A stretch of 64,000 nucleotides of DNA from Spirochaetales bacterium (GCA_012514185.1 JAAZAT010000129.1:1-64000), one strand, 5' to 3'; shown: positions 50,999 through 60,246, numbered from the stretch's first letter. Program-made: numbers and translations. Notes: generated by a model not told the origin, from the sequence alone.

Positions 50999-52918
50999 AT
51001 GTATAAGACCATACCCCAGACATTTGCCCATATCGTATCCCAGTACCCTGCCTATGCCGTGCAGATGAGCAAGGATAAGAATGGCGTTTTTACTTCGATA
51101 TCCTACTCGGAGCTCTCCAGTGAGGTGAACAGTCTTGCAGCCTCCCTTTCCAAACGGGGAGTAAAACGAGGCGACCTCATTGGTTTGATCAGCGACAACC
51201 GCAGTGAATGGCTTGCCAGCGACCTGGCGATCCTCACCCTCGGGGCAGCCGATGTCCCCAGAGGCCGCGATGCGATGCCGTATGAAATCAGCTTCATTCT
51301 CGGTGTTACCGAGGCTCGGTTTTGCTTTGTTGAAAATGCCGTCCAGCTTCGGAAAATTGTGAATCTTTTGGATAAGCTGCCTGATCTCAAGCATCTGATT
51401 GTGATGGACCAGGAGTTCAGCCGGAAGATGGCTGAGGAAATCGTCGTGCCCCAGGGTGTTGAGATCCTGCTCTATCGCAGCTTGATCCAAGAGGGGCGTG
51501 AACTCCTGAATGACCGCAGCATCGCCCGATACATCGAAGAGGAACGCCAAAAGGGAACCGTCGATGAGACTGCCACCATTATTTTCACCAGCGGCACCAC
51601 CGGCGATCCGAAAGGCGTCATTCTCACCCACAAGAACTTTGCCTACCAACTGGAGGCGGTTCCCAAGTTGATCAAACGGTTGGTACCCGGCCAAAGATGG
51701 CTCAGCGTACTCCCCGTCTGGCACTCTTTCGAGCGCATCCTGCAGTATGTGATCATCAGCAACGCTTCCACCATCGCGTATTCAAAACCGCTTGGTTCGG
51801 TATTGCTTGCCGACCTTGCTGTGGTGAACCCCCATTGGATGGGCTCTGTTCCCAGGATTTGGGAGGCGGTGAAGGCGGGTGTCTTTGCCAGCATGAAACA
51901 TAAGAGTCCGGTTGCCAAAGGCCTGTTTACCTTCTTTGTGCAGGTGGCAAGGCTGTACAGCCGCAACAAGGATTTGCTACTTGGCGAAGTGGCGACCTTC
52001 AAGAAGCGCAATAGGTTGTTCGATGCCCTTGTCTCAGTTCTGCCGACCATCCTGCTGTATCCGCTGTATAAGCTGGGTGACAAGCTGGTGTTCTCCAAGG
52101 TCAAGCAGAAACTTGGCAAGAACTTCATTGCCGGTGTAAGCGGCGGCGGCTCACTCAGCGAGGGGGTGGATCTCTTCTTTGCTTCACTGGGCATCAAGCT
52201 GCTGGACGGGTATGGTTTGACGGAAAGCGCCCCGGTTGTTGCAGTAAGGCCGCTCGCCCATGGAGTAAAGAGAACCATCAGCGCGTTGGAAGGAACCGAG
52301 GTGAGAATCGTCGATGATGAGGGCAGGGAGGTGAAACCCGGTCAGAAGGGAGTCATCCTGGTGCGTGGTCCGCAGGTCATGAAGGGATACTTCAAGCGCC
52401 AGGACCTCACCGATCGTGTCCTCTCCAAGGATGGCTGGCTCGATACTGGCGATCTAGGCATGTGGACCCACAAAGGCGAGTTCGCCATCTGCGGGCGTGC
52501 CAAGGATACCATTGTCCTCAGCGGCGGCGAGAACCTTGAGCCGGTTCCCATCGAAGCGAAGCTCTGTGAGAGTGAATTCATTGAAAGTGCGGTAGTTCTG
52601 GGGCAGGACCAAAAGTATCTGGGTGCCTTGATCGTCCTCAACAAGAAGCGGATCGAGGAGTATCTGACCGAAAAGCAGATTCCCTACCTTGCCGATAAGC
52701 TGGCTTCCATGAAGGAAGTGAAGGAACTCATCGAGAAGACGGTTGGCGAGATTGTGAACAGCAAGCATGGATTCAAGAGCTTTGAGCACATCGTTCGGTT
52801 CCACCTGCTCTCCAAGAGCTTTGAAGTAGGCAGGGAACTGAGCGCCAAGCAAGAGCTCAAGCGCTTCGAAATCCAGAAGCTGTATCATAACGAGATCATG
52901 GATCTTTTCGCCAGCTGA
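50999..52918 (+). CDS. AMP-binding long-chain acyl-CoA synthetase (paralogue 2)
   Basis: This 639-aa fatty-acid-activating enzyme has ATIIFTSGTTGDPKGVILTHKN near residue 185, LSVLPVWHSFERILQYV, GYGLTESAPVVAVRP near 405 and the hinge TGDLGMWTHKGEFAICGRAKDTIV near 485. The C-terminus carries ELSAKQELKRFEIQKLY in place of the usual T..K..R. It resembles the AMP-dependent synthetase/AasC group that can also load acyl carrier protein. It has a strong promoter of its own and is followed by a possible terminator. Confidence 0.87.
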   Translation: MYKTIPQTFAHIVSQYPAYAVQMSKDKNGVFTSISYSELSSEVNSLAASLSKRGVKRGDLIGLISDNRSEWLASDLAILTLGAADVPRGRDAMPYEISFILGVTEARFCFVENAVQLRKIVNLLDKLPDLKHLIVMDQEFSRKMAEEIVVPQGVEILLYRSLIQEGRELLNDRSIARYIEEERQKGTVDETATIIFTSGTTGDPKGVILTHKNFAYQLEAVPKLIKRLVPGQRWLSVLPVWHSFERILQYVIISNASTIAYSKPLGSVLLADLAVVNPHWMGSVPRIWEAVKAGVFASMKHKSPVAKGLFTFFVQVARLYSRNKDLLLGEVATFKKRNRLFDALVSVLPTILLYPLYKLGDKLVFSKVKQKLGKNFIAGVSGGGSLSEGVDLFFASLGIKLLDGYGLTESAPVVAVRPLAHGVKRTISALEGTEVRIVDDEGREVKPGQKGVILVRGPQVMKGYFKRQDLTDRVLSKDGWLDTGDLGMWTHKGEFAICGRAKDTIVLSGGENLEPVPIEAKLCESEFIESAVVLGQDQKYLGALIVLNKKRIEEYLTEKQIPYLADKLASMKEVKELIEKTVGEIVNSKHGFKSFEHIVRFHLLSKSFEVGRELSAKQELKRFEIQKLYHNEIMDLFAS

Positions 52919-52952
52919 ATGCAGCCGCAGCTGTCAGCTTTCTTGCATTTTT
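52918..52952 (+). terminator. Possible terminator after acyl-CoA synthetase 2
   Basis: Outer arms AATGCA/TGCATT (52918-52923, 52944-52949) enclose a GC-rich AGCTG..CAGCT centre, followed by a run of five Ts. The stem is imperfect. Confidence 0.4.
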
Positions 52953-53001
52953 CCCTTGGCTCCTATAGTATAATACAATACATCGGAAGTCAGGGGATGC
53001 A

Positions 53002-53337
53002 ATGATCCAGATCATCGGCACCAAGAAGTGCAAGGAGACAGCAAAGGCCATACGCGCCTGCAAGGAACGCACCATTGCGTTCCAATTTGTAGACTTGGCT
53101 GAGCGTGAGCTCTCAGCGGGTGAATGGAAATCGCTTTTTGCCGCCCACGATCCGCTCTCACTGATCGACAGTGAGAGCGCTTACTATACCAAGCAAGGTT
53201 ATCAATATCGTGATTTCAATGCTCAAGAGGAGCTTGTTGAGCATCCTGAGTTGTTGAAGACACCGATTCTCCGCTTTGGCAGCCGTGTCCATGTCGGCTT
53301 CGACCTTGCTGTGTTGACCGACTGGGGAGCGAGGTAA
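53002..53337 (+). CDS. ArsC/Spx-family thioredoxin-fold protein
   Basis: This 111-aa protein of the arsenate reductase-like family (ArsC, Spx, YffB) opens MIQIIGTKKCKETAKAIRACKERTIAFQFVDLAERELS, with a single cysteine C10 at the N-terminal end of helix 1, as in ArsC, and no CxxC as in Spx. The C-terminal TPILRFGSRVHVGFD resembles the family ...P.....VG.... end. Whether it reduces arsenate is unknown; no ars genes are near. AGGGGA precedes the ATG, and its stop overlaps the MBL gene start by 1 bp. Confidence 0.78.
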   Translation: MIQIIGTKKCKETAKAIRACKERTIAFQFVDLAERELSAGEWKSLFAAHDPLSLIDSESAYYTKQGYQYRDFNAQEELVEHPELLKTPILRFGSRVHVGFDLAVLTDWGAR

Positions 53338-54110
53338 TGCTGCAATACGCTGTTCTCGGCAGTGGCTCCAGTGGAAACAGTTATGTGTTTTCCGATGGGA
53401 CCGTCTCCTTTCTCATCGATCAAGGCTACAGTGTGGTTGAGCTGAGGCGCAGGCTTGAGCGATTCGGCATCGGCTTGGAAACCGTCCAGGCCGTGTTTGT
53501 AACCCACTTGCATCCGGACCATGCAAAAGGGGTTGGAACCTTGTGCCGCAGGCATCCTATAGCGGCATACATCAGCGCATGCTCGTTGCACGAGCAGCCC
53601 GACCAATTTGCAAAGCTCGGCATCCCTCATGATCAGGTTTTCCCGGTTGAGCCGTTTGAGGTGATCGAGATCGGGCCTTTCAGCCTGTTCTGTTTTGCAA
53701 CAAGCCATGACAGTGCCGGTTCGGTTGGATGGTACATCACCTATGAGGATCGAAACCTGATGGTTCTGACCGATACCGGTCTTACCACCGTCGAGCATGA
53801 ACAGCTTGCAAAGGATGCAAACATCCTCTTTTTGGAAGCCAACTATGACAAGCGGATGTTGGAAACCGGGCCGTATCCGCTCAATTTGAAACGACGCATC
53901 GATGGTTCACACGGCCATCTGTCAAACGAGCAAGCCCTCCTTTTTTTGAAGGATAGCGGGTTTGCCGGCAACCATATTTATTTCATTCATCTATCAGATG
54001 TAAACAATGATCCCGCCCTCTTGGAGACAGCAGCACGCCGAACTATCCAGACTCCTTTTACGGTGTGCCATAAGAACCAATGGTATGGTCCACAGCCGGA
54101 GGCGCTATGA
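53337..54110 (+). CDS. Metallo-beta-lactamase-fold hydrolase (YycJ/WalJ-like)
   Basis: This 257-aa cytosolic protein begins AVLGSGSSGNSYVF like YycJ/WalJ, a probable 5' exonuclease group. Metal ligands are HLHPDH near residue 59, ATSHDSAGSVGW (third histidine), LTDTG and the final SHGHLS histidines; ANILFLEANYD is also characteristic. GAGG precedes the ATG, which overlaps the ArsC-like stop. Its own stop overlaps the next ATG (ATGA), so three genes form one operon. Confidence 0.88.
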   Translation: MLQYAVLGSGSSGNSYVFSDGTVSFLIDQGYSVVELRRRLERFGIGLETVQAVFVTHLHPDHAKGVGTLCRRHPIAAYISACSLHEQPDQFAKLGIPHDQVFPVEPFEVIEIGPFSLFCFATSHDSAGSVGWYITYEDRNLMVLTDTGLTTVEHEQLAKDANILFLEANYDKRMLETGPYPLNLKRRIDGSHGHLSNEQALLFLKDSGFAGNHIYFIHLSDVNNDPALLETAARRTIQTPFTVCHKNQWYGPQPEAL

Positions 54111-55927
54111 AGAAAAGCAAGAAAAAAGAAAAACAAATCGTATGGTCGTATCGAAAGATTCGCAAACTGAAACGTGAGGATGGCCTGACCATGAAGACTG
54201 TCACCGAATACACAATGGAGTCGGTGGTTGAGTGCACGGTCAGCAGGAATGCCAAGCGCATTGCTCTGCGCACCTATGGGGAGGACGAAGGCGAGGTAAC
54301 CTATGCCCAGCTCAAGACCATGAAGGATGCCATCGGTGTCTTTCTGCTCGAGCATGGGTATGTCAGAGGCGACCGCATCGCCATCATGGGCGAGAGCTGT
54401 CCCACCTGGCTTATCGCATATTTCGGAATTACCAGCATCGGATGCACTGCGGTGCCTATTCTTCCCGATTTTTCCTCAAAGGAAGCCTGTCAGATTTTGG
54501 CCCATTCAAAGGCAAAGGGAATCGTTGTCAATGCAAAGCATTTTGAGAAAGTGATTCCGTTTGTGAAGGACAACCCGTCGCTGTTGATTCGTATGGAGGA
54601 TCTCTTCCATATACCCGATCCCATCAGCAGCCAGCTGGTGGACCGCCAGCAGTTCGCCGCGGCCCCCGGGCGGGATATCAGGCGCCGCAAGCTGGACAAG
54701 AAGGCCGAACAGCTCAGGCTCTCCTCCCTTGCCAGGGAAGAGGACCTCGCCTCCTTGATCTATACCAGCGGGACAACCGGAAACAGCAAGGGTGTCATGC
54801 TCACCCACAAGAACCTGGTCTGGAATGCAGACATTTCCACCGATACCTACGTAAAGCTGAATCCGGGGGATCGGGTGCTTTCCATTCTTCCCATCAGCCA
54901 TGTGTATGAATTCACCACCGGTCAGATCCTGGAGTTGATGTGCGGCTGTGAGATTGTGTACCTTGGCAAGGCGCCGGCTCCCTCCATCCTGCTTCCGGCC
55001 CTCAAAGAGGTCAGGCCCAGGTTAGTCATGACTGTTCCCCTGCTTATGGAGAAGGTGTACCGAAGTTCGGTCCTGCCGGTGCTCAGGGACAACAAGAATT
55101 TGGAGAAATGGCTTAAGTATCCGGTCGTTCGGCGGTTCATCTGCCGCGTCATCGGCAGAAAGCTCAAGCTGACGTTCGGCGGAAGGCTCAAATTTTTTGG
55201 CATAGGGGGGGCTCCCCTGGACCGCGAGGTTGAACAGTTCCTCAGCGATGCAAAATTTCCGTATTCCATCGGGTATGGCCTGACCGAAACGGCTCCCTTG
55301 ATCGCAGGTGGCTTGCCGAAGAAGCATTTTGTCGGAACCATCGGGAAAGTGGTCGAACACGTGGATGTCAAGCTTGAGAATCCCGATCCGGTCACCAAGG
55401 TAGGTGAAATTCTGGTCAAGGGCCCCAATGTCATGCAGGGCTACTACGACAACCCCGCCCTCAATGCAGAGGTCTTTACCAGCGACGGGTATTTCAGGAC
55501 GGGCGATTTGGGGCACCTGGACAAGCATGGCAGACTCTCCATCAAGGGAAGAACCAAGACGATGATCCTCGGCAGCGGCGGTGAGAACATCTATCCCGAG
55601 CTTATCGAGGCGGTCATCAACAACCAGAGTTTTGTCACCGAGTCATTGGTTGTTCCCCAGGATGGCGGCCTGATCGCCCTGGTGAAGATCGACTTTGACA
55701 TGTTTACCCAAAAAATGGCGGTCAACGTCAATGACGCAAAGGCCGAGGCGCTCAAGTATGTGGCAAAGCTTCGTGAGGAAGTGAACAAGGAGCTCAGCGC
55801 CTTCAGCAGGATCAGTGCCGTCGAGCTGCAAGAGGAACCGTTCCAGCGAACGCCTACTCAGAAGATCAAGCGGTTCCTTTACTCAAGAATCAAGGATGAT
55901 GGGTCGAAGGAGAAACCACAGACTTGA
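54107..55927 (+). CDS. AMP-binding long-chain acyl-CoA synthetase (paralogue 3)
   Basis: This 606-aa fatty-acid-activating enzyme has a lysine-rich N-terminal extension of about 30 residues (MKKSKKKEKQIVWSYRKIRKLKRED) that could bind membrane phospholipid. Core motifs are ASLIYTSGTTGNSKGVMLTHKN near 219-240, ILPISHVYEFT, GYGLTETAPLIAGG near 395 and TGDLGHLDKHGRLSIKGRTKTMI near 470. RTPTQKIKRF near the end holds the catalytic lysine. CCGGAGG precedes the ATG at 54107; an internal ATG near 54191 would drop the basic tail. Confidence 0.87.
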   Translation: MKKSKKKEKQIVWSYRKIRKLKREDGLTMKTVTEYTMESVVECTVSRNAKRIALRTYGEDEGEVTYAQLKTMKDAIGVFLLEHGYVRGDRIAIMGESCPTWLIAYFGITSIGCTAVPILPDFSSKEACQILAHSKAKGIVVNAKHFEKVIPFVKDNPSLLIRMEDLFHIPDPISSQLVDRQQFAAAPGRDIRRRKLDKKAEQLRLSSLAREEDLASLIYTSGTTGNSKGVMLTHKNLVWNADISTDTYVKLNPGDRVLSILPISHVYEFTTGQILELMCGCEIVYLGKAPAPSILLPALKEVRPRLVMTVPLLMEKVYRSSVLPVLRDNKNLEKWLKYPVVRRFICRVIGRKLKLTFGGRLKFFGIGGAPLDREVEQFLSDAKFPYSIGYGLTETAPLIAGGLPKKHFVGTIGKVVEHVDVKLENPDPVTKVGEILVKGPNVMQGYYDNPALNAEVFTSDGYFRTGDLGHLDKHGRLSIKGRTKTMILGSGGENIYPELIEAVINNQSFVTESLVVPQDGGLIALVKIDFDMFTQKMAVNVNDAKAEALKYVAKLREEVNKELSAFSRISAVELQEEPFQRTPTQKIKRFLYSRIKDDGSKEKPQT

Positions 55928-55970
55928 GTCTCGACCCGTTGGTGTGGTATATCTTTCGAAAGGATACACC

Positions 55971-57047
55971 ATGGCAAACGTAGACATCAGGATTCGAAAG
56001 GTGGAGGCTCTTGCCACCCCGGATGAGCTGTACAAACAGTTCCCGGTGGATGAGGCAACCAGCGATTCCATACACCGGACACGACAGACGGTAAACGATA
56101 TCATCCAAGGGAGGGACCGGCGATTGTTGGCAATCGTGGGTCCCTGCTCTCTGCATGACCCCGTTGCAGCACTCGAGTATGCAAGGAAACTCAAGGAACT
56201 CTCCCTCGAAATCGAGGATGAGATGTTTGTGGTGATGCGTACGTATTTCGAGAAACCCAGGACGGTCGGCGGCTGGAAAGGCCTTATCCTTGATCCAAAG
56301 ATGGATGGAAGCTACGATATCGGGGGGGGGATCGCACTGGCCAGGTCCTTGCTCCTCGAAATTGCAAAGATCGGGCTGCCTGTCGGTTGTGAAGTGCTTG
56401 ATCCCATCATCCCCCAGTACATCGATGAGCTGATGAGCTGGTCCAGCATCGGGGCGAGAACCACCGAAAGCCAGATTCATCGCAATCTTGCCAGCGGCTT
56501 GAGCGTTGCAGTGGGGTTCAAGAACAGCACCAGCGGGGACTTGGTGAGTGCTGTCAATGCAATAAAGAGCGCCTATCAGCCGGCGTCGTTCATCGGTATG
56601 GACGGGAAGGGGGCGAGTGCGATTTTCCGAACGACCGGCAACGATTGCTGCCACCTTATTCTTCGGGGAGGGGACCAGAGCCCCAACTACTACGAGGATG
56701 ATGTGGAGAGCGCCCGCCTGCTTCTGGAGAAGGAAGGCCTTGTGCCTGCCATCATCGTTGATTGCAGCCACTCCAACTCCCGCAAGAACTATGAGAGGCA
56801 GAAAAGGGTGTTGCGCTCGATCATCGACCAGGTATGCTGGGGCGAGAAGGCGATTCGCGGTTTCATGCTGGAGAGCAATCTCCTGCCCGGCTGTCAAAAG
56901 ATTCCAGATGACTTGACCCGGCTCAAGTTCGGGGTTTCCGTTACCGATGCCTGCATCGGATGGGACGAAACCCAGAGAATATTGCTGCATGCTTGTGAAT
57001 TGCTTCGCAAGGCTCGACTCGAAGGCGGTAGTGTCCAACCGCTGTAG
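55971..57047 (+). CDS. aroF: 3-deoxy-7-phosphoheptulonate synthase, class I
   Basis: DAHP synthase condenses PEP and erythrose 4-phosphate, the first shikimate step. The 358-aa protein has AIVGPCSLHDP near residues 50-60, MRTYFEKPRTVGGWKGLILDP, GARTTESQIHRNLASGLSVAVGFKN and VDCSHSNSRKNY near 265-276. The N-terminal extension (about 1-45) is the feedback-regulated part in class I alpha enzymes. Which amino acid inhibits it cannot be told, so the symbol stands for the aroF/G/H group. GAAAGG precedes the ATG at 55971. Confidence 0.93.
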   Translation: MANVDIRIRKVEALATPDELYKQFPVDEATSDSIHRTRQTVNDIIQGRDRRLLAIVGPCSLHDPVAALEYARKLKELSLEIEDEMFVVMRTYFEKPRTVGGWKGLILDPKMDGSYDIGGGIALARSLLLEIAKIGLPVGCEVLDPIIPQYIDELMSWSSIGARTTESQIHRNLASGLSVAVGFKNSTSGDLVSAVNAIKSAYQPASFIGMDGKGASAIFRTTGNDCCHLILRGGDQSPNYYEDDVESARLLLEKEGLVPAIIVDCSHSNSRKNYERQKRVLRSIIDQVCWGEKAIRGFMLESNLLPGCQKIPDDLTRLKFGVSVTDACIGWDETQRILLHACELLRKARLEGGSVQPL

Positions 57048-57061
57048 CATGGGGAGGTTGT

Positions 57062-57607
57062 ATGGTTCCTTCTGTTTTGGTGATTCTCGCTGAAGGTTTT
57101 GAGGAAGTGGAGGCAATCACTCCCATCGACCTGCTTCGCAGAAGCGGGGCGAAGGTGGTGGTGGCCGGACTTGATGATATGATGGTCAAAGGCTCGCACG
57201 GCTTGGTCGTCGGTTGCGACCGGCTGCTCAGTGAATGCATGGATGAAGTGTTCGACTGCGTAGTGCTGCCCGGTGGTGGAAAAGGTTCTCAAAATCTTGC
57301 ATCTTCGTTCAGCGTCCTGGAGGCGGTGATCAAGACTGCGCAAACGGGTGTGGTGGCGGCAATCTGTGCAGCTCCTGCTGTTGTGCTGGGCAAGACCGGC
57401 CTGCTCGACGGAAAGCGGGTTACCGGCTATCCAGGCACCGAAGAGTACTGTCCTGGTTTGAAGCTGGCCAAAGAGCGGGTGATTACCGATGGCAATCTGA
57501 TTACAGGCCAGGCCGCAGGCAGTGCGATGCACTTCTCCCTGGCCATCATTGCAGCGTTGTTTGATCAGAAGACTGCGGATGCAATTGCAAAGCAAGTCAT
57601 ATATTAG
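57062..57607 (+). CDS. DJ-1/PfpI family protein
   Basis: This 181-aa protein of the DJ-1/YajL group has ILAEGFEEVEAITPIDLLRRSG at the N-terminus, the nucleophile-elbow cysteine in VVAAICAAPAVVLGKTGLL near residue 100, and YPGTEEYCPGL following. Known members are protein/nucleotide deglycases or redox-stress chaperones. GGGGAGG precedes the ATG, 14 bp after the DAHP synthase stop. It is likely co-transcribed with DUF1846 downstream. Confidence 0.93.
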   Translation: MVPSVLVILAEGFEEVEAITPIDLLRRSGAKVVVAGLDDMMVKGSHGLVVGCDRLLSECMDEVFDCVVLPGGGKGSQNLASSFSVLEAVIKTAQTGVVAAICAAPAVVLGKTGLLDGKRVTGYPGTEEYCPGLKLAKERVITDGNLITGQAAGSAMHFSLAIIAALFDQKTADAIAKQVIY

Positions 57608-57618
57608 GGGTGCAAAGC

Positions 57619-59133
57619 ATGGAGATTGGGTTTGACAACGAGAAGTACCTTTCTGAGCAAAGGCATTTCATCCTCGAACGGGTGAAACAGAGCGACGGAA
57701 AGCTCTATCTCGAATGCGGGGGAAAGCTGCTCTTCGATTATCATGCAGCCCGGGTGCTCCCGGGCTTTGATCCGAATGTGAAGATGCGGGTGTTTCAATC
57801 TTTGAAAGACCAGATTGATGTCATCATCTGCATTCACAGCGGTGACATCGAGCGTCGGAAGATGCGAAGTGATTTCGGCATCACCTACGACACCGATGTG
57901 TTCAAGATGATTGATGACTTTTCCAAGTGGGGGTTGACCGTCACCCGTGTGGTCATCACCCGATTTGACGAGGAGCCCGGGGCGATTCACTTCAAGAACC
58001 TCCTCGAGCAGCGCGGCCTATCGGTATACACCCATAAGGCTACCCGCGGCTACCCCAACGATGTCGACCTGATCGTCAGCGACGAAGGATATGGGGCCAA
58101 TCCCTATATTGAGACGGATCATCCGGTGGTCATCGTCACCGGACCGGGCCCGGGATCGGGCAAACTGGGAACCTGCCTTTCCCAGATGTATCATGACTAC
58201 AAGGAGGGAAGACGCAGCGGGTATTCGAAGTTTGAGACTTTTCCGATTTGGAACCTGCCGATCGACCACCCTGTCAATATCGCCTACGAGAGTGCAACCG
58301 CGGACCTCGGGGACAAGAACCTCATCGATCATTTTCATGCCAGTGCATACGGGACCATCACGGTCAACTACTCCCGTGACTTGGAAGCCTATCCCCTGCT
58401 CAACAGGATATTGGGGAAAATCACCGGAACCGATTGCCTGTACAAGAGCCCGACCGACATGGGTGTCAACCGCTGCGGATTCGGGATCATCGACGATGCG
58501 GTGGTCCGCAAGGCGGGCCAGCAGGAAATCATCCGACGCTACTACCGCTCTGCATGTGAATATGTGCAAGGCATCGGAAGCAAGGAGACCGTGGAACGAA
58601 GCCGGTCGATCATGGAAGGTGCCAAGCTCTCCATCAACGACCGTCTGGTTGTCCCTGCCGCACAGAAAGCCCTTGAGGACGGTATTGCCAAGGGGAAAGG
58701 TCTCAACGGCATCGTGTGCGCAGCAGCCATCGAGCTGCCTGACGGACGGATTGTTACGGGGTGCAACTCTCCGTTCCTGCATGCATCCTCAGCTTTGATT
58801 CTCAATGCGGTAAAGGTGCTGGCCGGTATCGATCATGAAGTAGATCTCATCTCCCCGGCGATTGTACAGTCGGTGACTGCCATGAAGCGTGATGTACTGA
58901 AGGGCAGGGGGGTGAGCCTGAATCTCGATGAGGTGCTCATCTGCCTGGCGATGAGCTGCGCAATCAGCAGCGAGGCAAAGCGGGCTTCTGCAGTGCTTCC
59001 CGCTCTCAATGGTTGCGAGGTGCATATGACGCACATACCATCATCGGGCGACTCCTCAGGGCTGCGCAAGCTCGTGTTGAATGTGACCAGCGAACCTCGG
59101 TTCCCGACTTCAAATCTCTATAATCCAGCCTGA
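57619..59133 (+). CDS. DUF1846 family protein
   Basis: This 504-aa cytosolic protein opens MEIGFDNEKYLSEQRHFILERV, the standard DUF1846 start, with LYLECGGKLLFDYHAARVLPGFDPN and a VTGPGPGSGKLGTCLSQMYHD segment shaped like a nucleotide-binding loop. The family has known crystal structures but no established reaction. It is full length. ATG 57619 with AGGGG upstream is preferred over GTG 57610. It ends 2 bp before the convergent AbrB gene. Confidence 0.93.
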   Translation: MEIGFDNEKYLSEQRHFILERVKQSDGKLYLECGGKLLFDYHAARVLPGFDPNVKMRVFQSLKDQIDVIICIHSGDIERRKMRSDFGITYDTDVFKMIDDFSKWGLTVTRVVITRFDEEPGAIHFKNLLEQRGLSVYTHKATRGYPNDVDLIVSDEGYGANPYIETDHPVVIVTGPGPGSGKLGTCLSQMYHDYKEGRRSGYSKFETFPIWNLPIDHPVNIAYESATADLGDKNLIDHFHASAYGTITVNYSRDLEAYPLLNRILGKITGTDCLYKSPTDMGVNRCGFGIIDDAVVRKAGQQEIIRRYYRSACEYVQGIGSKETVERSRSIMEGAKLSINDRLVVPAAQKALEDGIAKGKGLNGIVCAAAIELPDGRIVTGCNSPFLHASSALILNAVKVLAGIDHEVDLISPAIVQSVTAMKRDVLKGRGVSLNLDEVLICLAMSCAISSEAKRASAVLPALNGCEVHMTHIPSSGDSSGLRKLVLNVTSEPRFPTSNLYNPA

Positions 59134-59135
59134 CC

Positions 59136-60176
59136 TCAGCCGAACAAGCCGGCAAGGAGAGGGAGAACCCCCAGGACAGCCAGGATGCGGAACGTGTGCA
59201 TCAGGACTATCTTGGGGGTTTGCAATCCCAACTCATCGCTGATGAGTCCCATCTCCTGGATGCCTCCCGGAGTTGATGAGAAGAGAGCGGTTGCCCAGTC
59301 CATGTTGCATACCTTGTGAAGGATGGCGGCGGTAACGAATGCCATGACAAAAAGTTCGACGGTGAGGATGAGGGCTGGGAGAAAGAGGACGTCGATCTCC
59401 AAGAAGGTTTGGGCCGTGATTTTGCTGCCGATGTAGGTACCTGCAAAAAGCTGCACCAGTACTTTGACAGGGCCGGGGTAGGCTGCACTCTGTTTGGTTA
59501 TGTTGAGCATGGCGACAGCAATGATGGCGCCCAGGATTGCTCCTGCTGGAATGTTGAGCAGGTAGAACAGCAAACCTCCGGCCAGCGCGCAGAGAAAGGT
59601 CAGGATGTAGTGCAGCAGCATCCTGTTTTTACTGTTCTCTTTTCGGTTTTCTGCAGGGTGGAGTGCTTCACCAGGCTGCTTGATTTTCAGCATCGACCTG
59701 ATCATTGGAGGAAAGACAATGATCACCAAGGTGAGCCTGAAGAGTTGCAGCAAGGCTACATGTTCCATGACGGCACCGAAATCGGTGGCAACAAGGGCGA
59801 GGTCGGACACTCCTCCAGGGGCGCAGGCGAAAAAAGAAGTCATGAAGCTCAGCGAGGTGAAATGCTCCATCAGGAAAGCGAAAACCAAATTGGTTGCCAA
59901 AAGAACCGTGACCAACACGATGACCGGCAGCGCCATGGTTTTCAACGATTGCACATCGGAACGGGAGAACCGGGTTCCGATGACCAAGCCTGAGACTATT
60001 TGCACGAGGATTCTCAGTTCATGGGGATACGCGGGCAATATCGTCGAGAAGCTATTGAACAACATGACTGCAAGCATGGCTCCCACCAAAGCTCCCGCAG
60101 GCAGTCGCAATTTCCTCAAGAGCAAACCACCAAGTGCTCCAACGACATGGAGAAGAACAAGAAGAAGTAAATTCAT
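59136..60176 (-). CDS. AbrB-family membrane protein (AbrB duplication)
   Basis: This 346-aa inner-membrane protein has two repeated halves, each with several helices. GGLLLRKLRLPAGALVGAMLAVMLFN in half one is echoed by GGLLFYLLNIPAGAILGAIIAVAMLN in half two, and SFFACAPGGVSDLALVATDFG by LFSSTPGGIQEMGLISDELG. This is the AbrB/YgbN-like "ammonia monooxygenase" misnomer family; members are putative transporters with unknown substrate. AAGGA precedes the ATG. Its leader carries one arm of a long-spaced inverted repeat. Confidence 0.88.
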   Translation of the reverse strand: MNLLLLVLLHVVGALGGLLLRKLRLPAGALVGAMLAVMLFNSFSTILPAYPHELRILVQIVSGLVIGTRFSRSDVQSLKTMALPVIVLVTVLLATNLVFAFLMEHFTSLSFMTSFFACAPGGVSDLALVATDFGAVMEHVALLQLFRLTLVIIVFPPMIRSMLKIKQPGEALHPAENRKENSKNRMLLHYILTFLCALAGGLLFYLLNIPAGAILGAIIAVAMLNITKQSAAYPGPVKVLVQLFAGTYIGSKITAQTFLEIDVLFLPALILTVELFVMAFVTAAILHKVCNMDWATALFSSTPGGIQEMGLISDELGLQTPKIVLMHTFRILAVLGVLPLLAGLFG

Positions 60177-60184
60177 AAGGAATC

Positions 60185-60246
60185 CTTGTGATACGTGATG
60201 GAGTAATCATGGCGCTTGCCCGATTCGAGGCCCATTGTATCACAAG
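60185..60246. repeat. Spaced 10-bp inverted repeat at the AbrB-family gene promoter
   Basis: CTTGTGATAC at 60185-60194 and its exact reverse complement GTATCACAAG at 60237-60246, 52 bp apart start to start. The right arm overlaps the minus-strand extended -10 TGATACAAT (60242-60234). The left arm abuts the ribosome-binding site of the permease gene. The phasing of about five helical turns fits two repressor sites that could loop. Confidence 0.5.
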
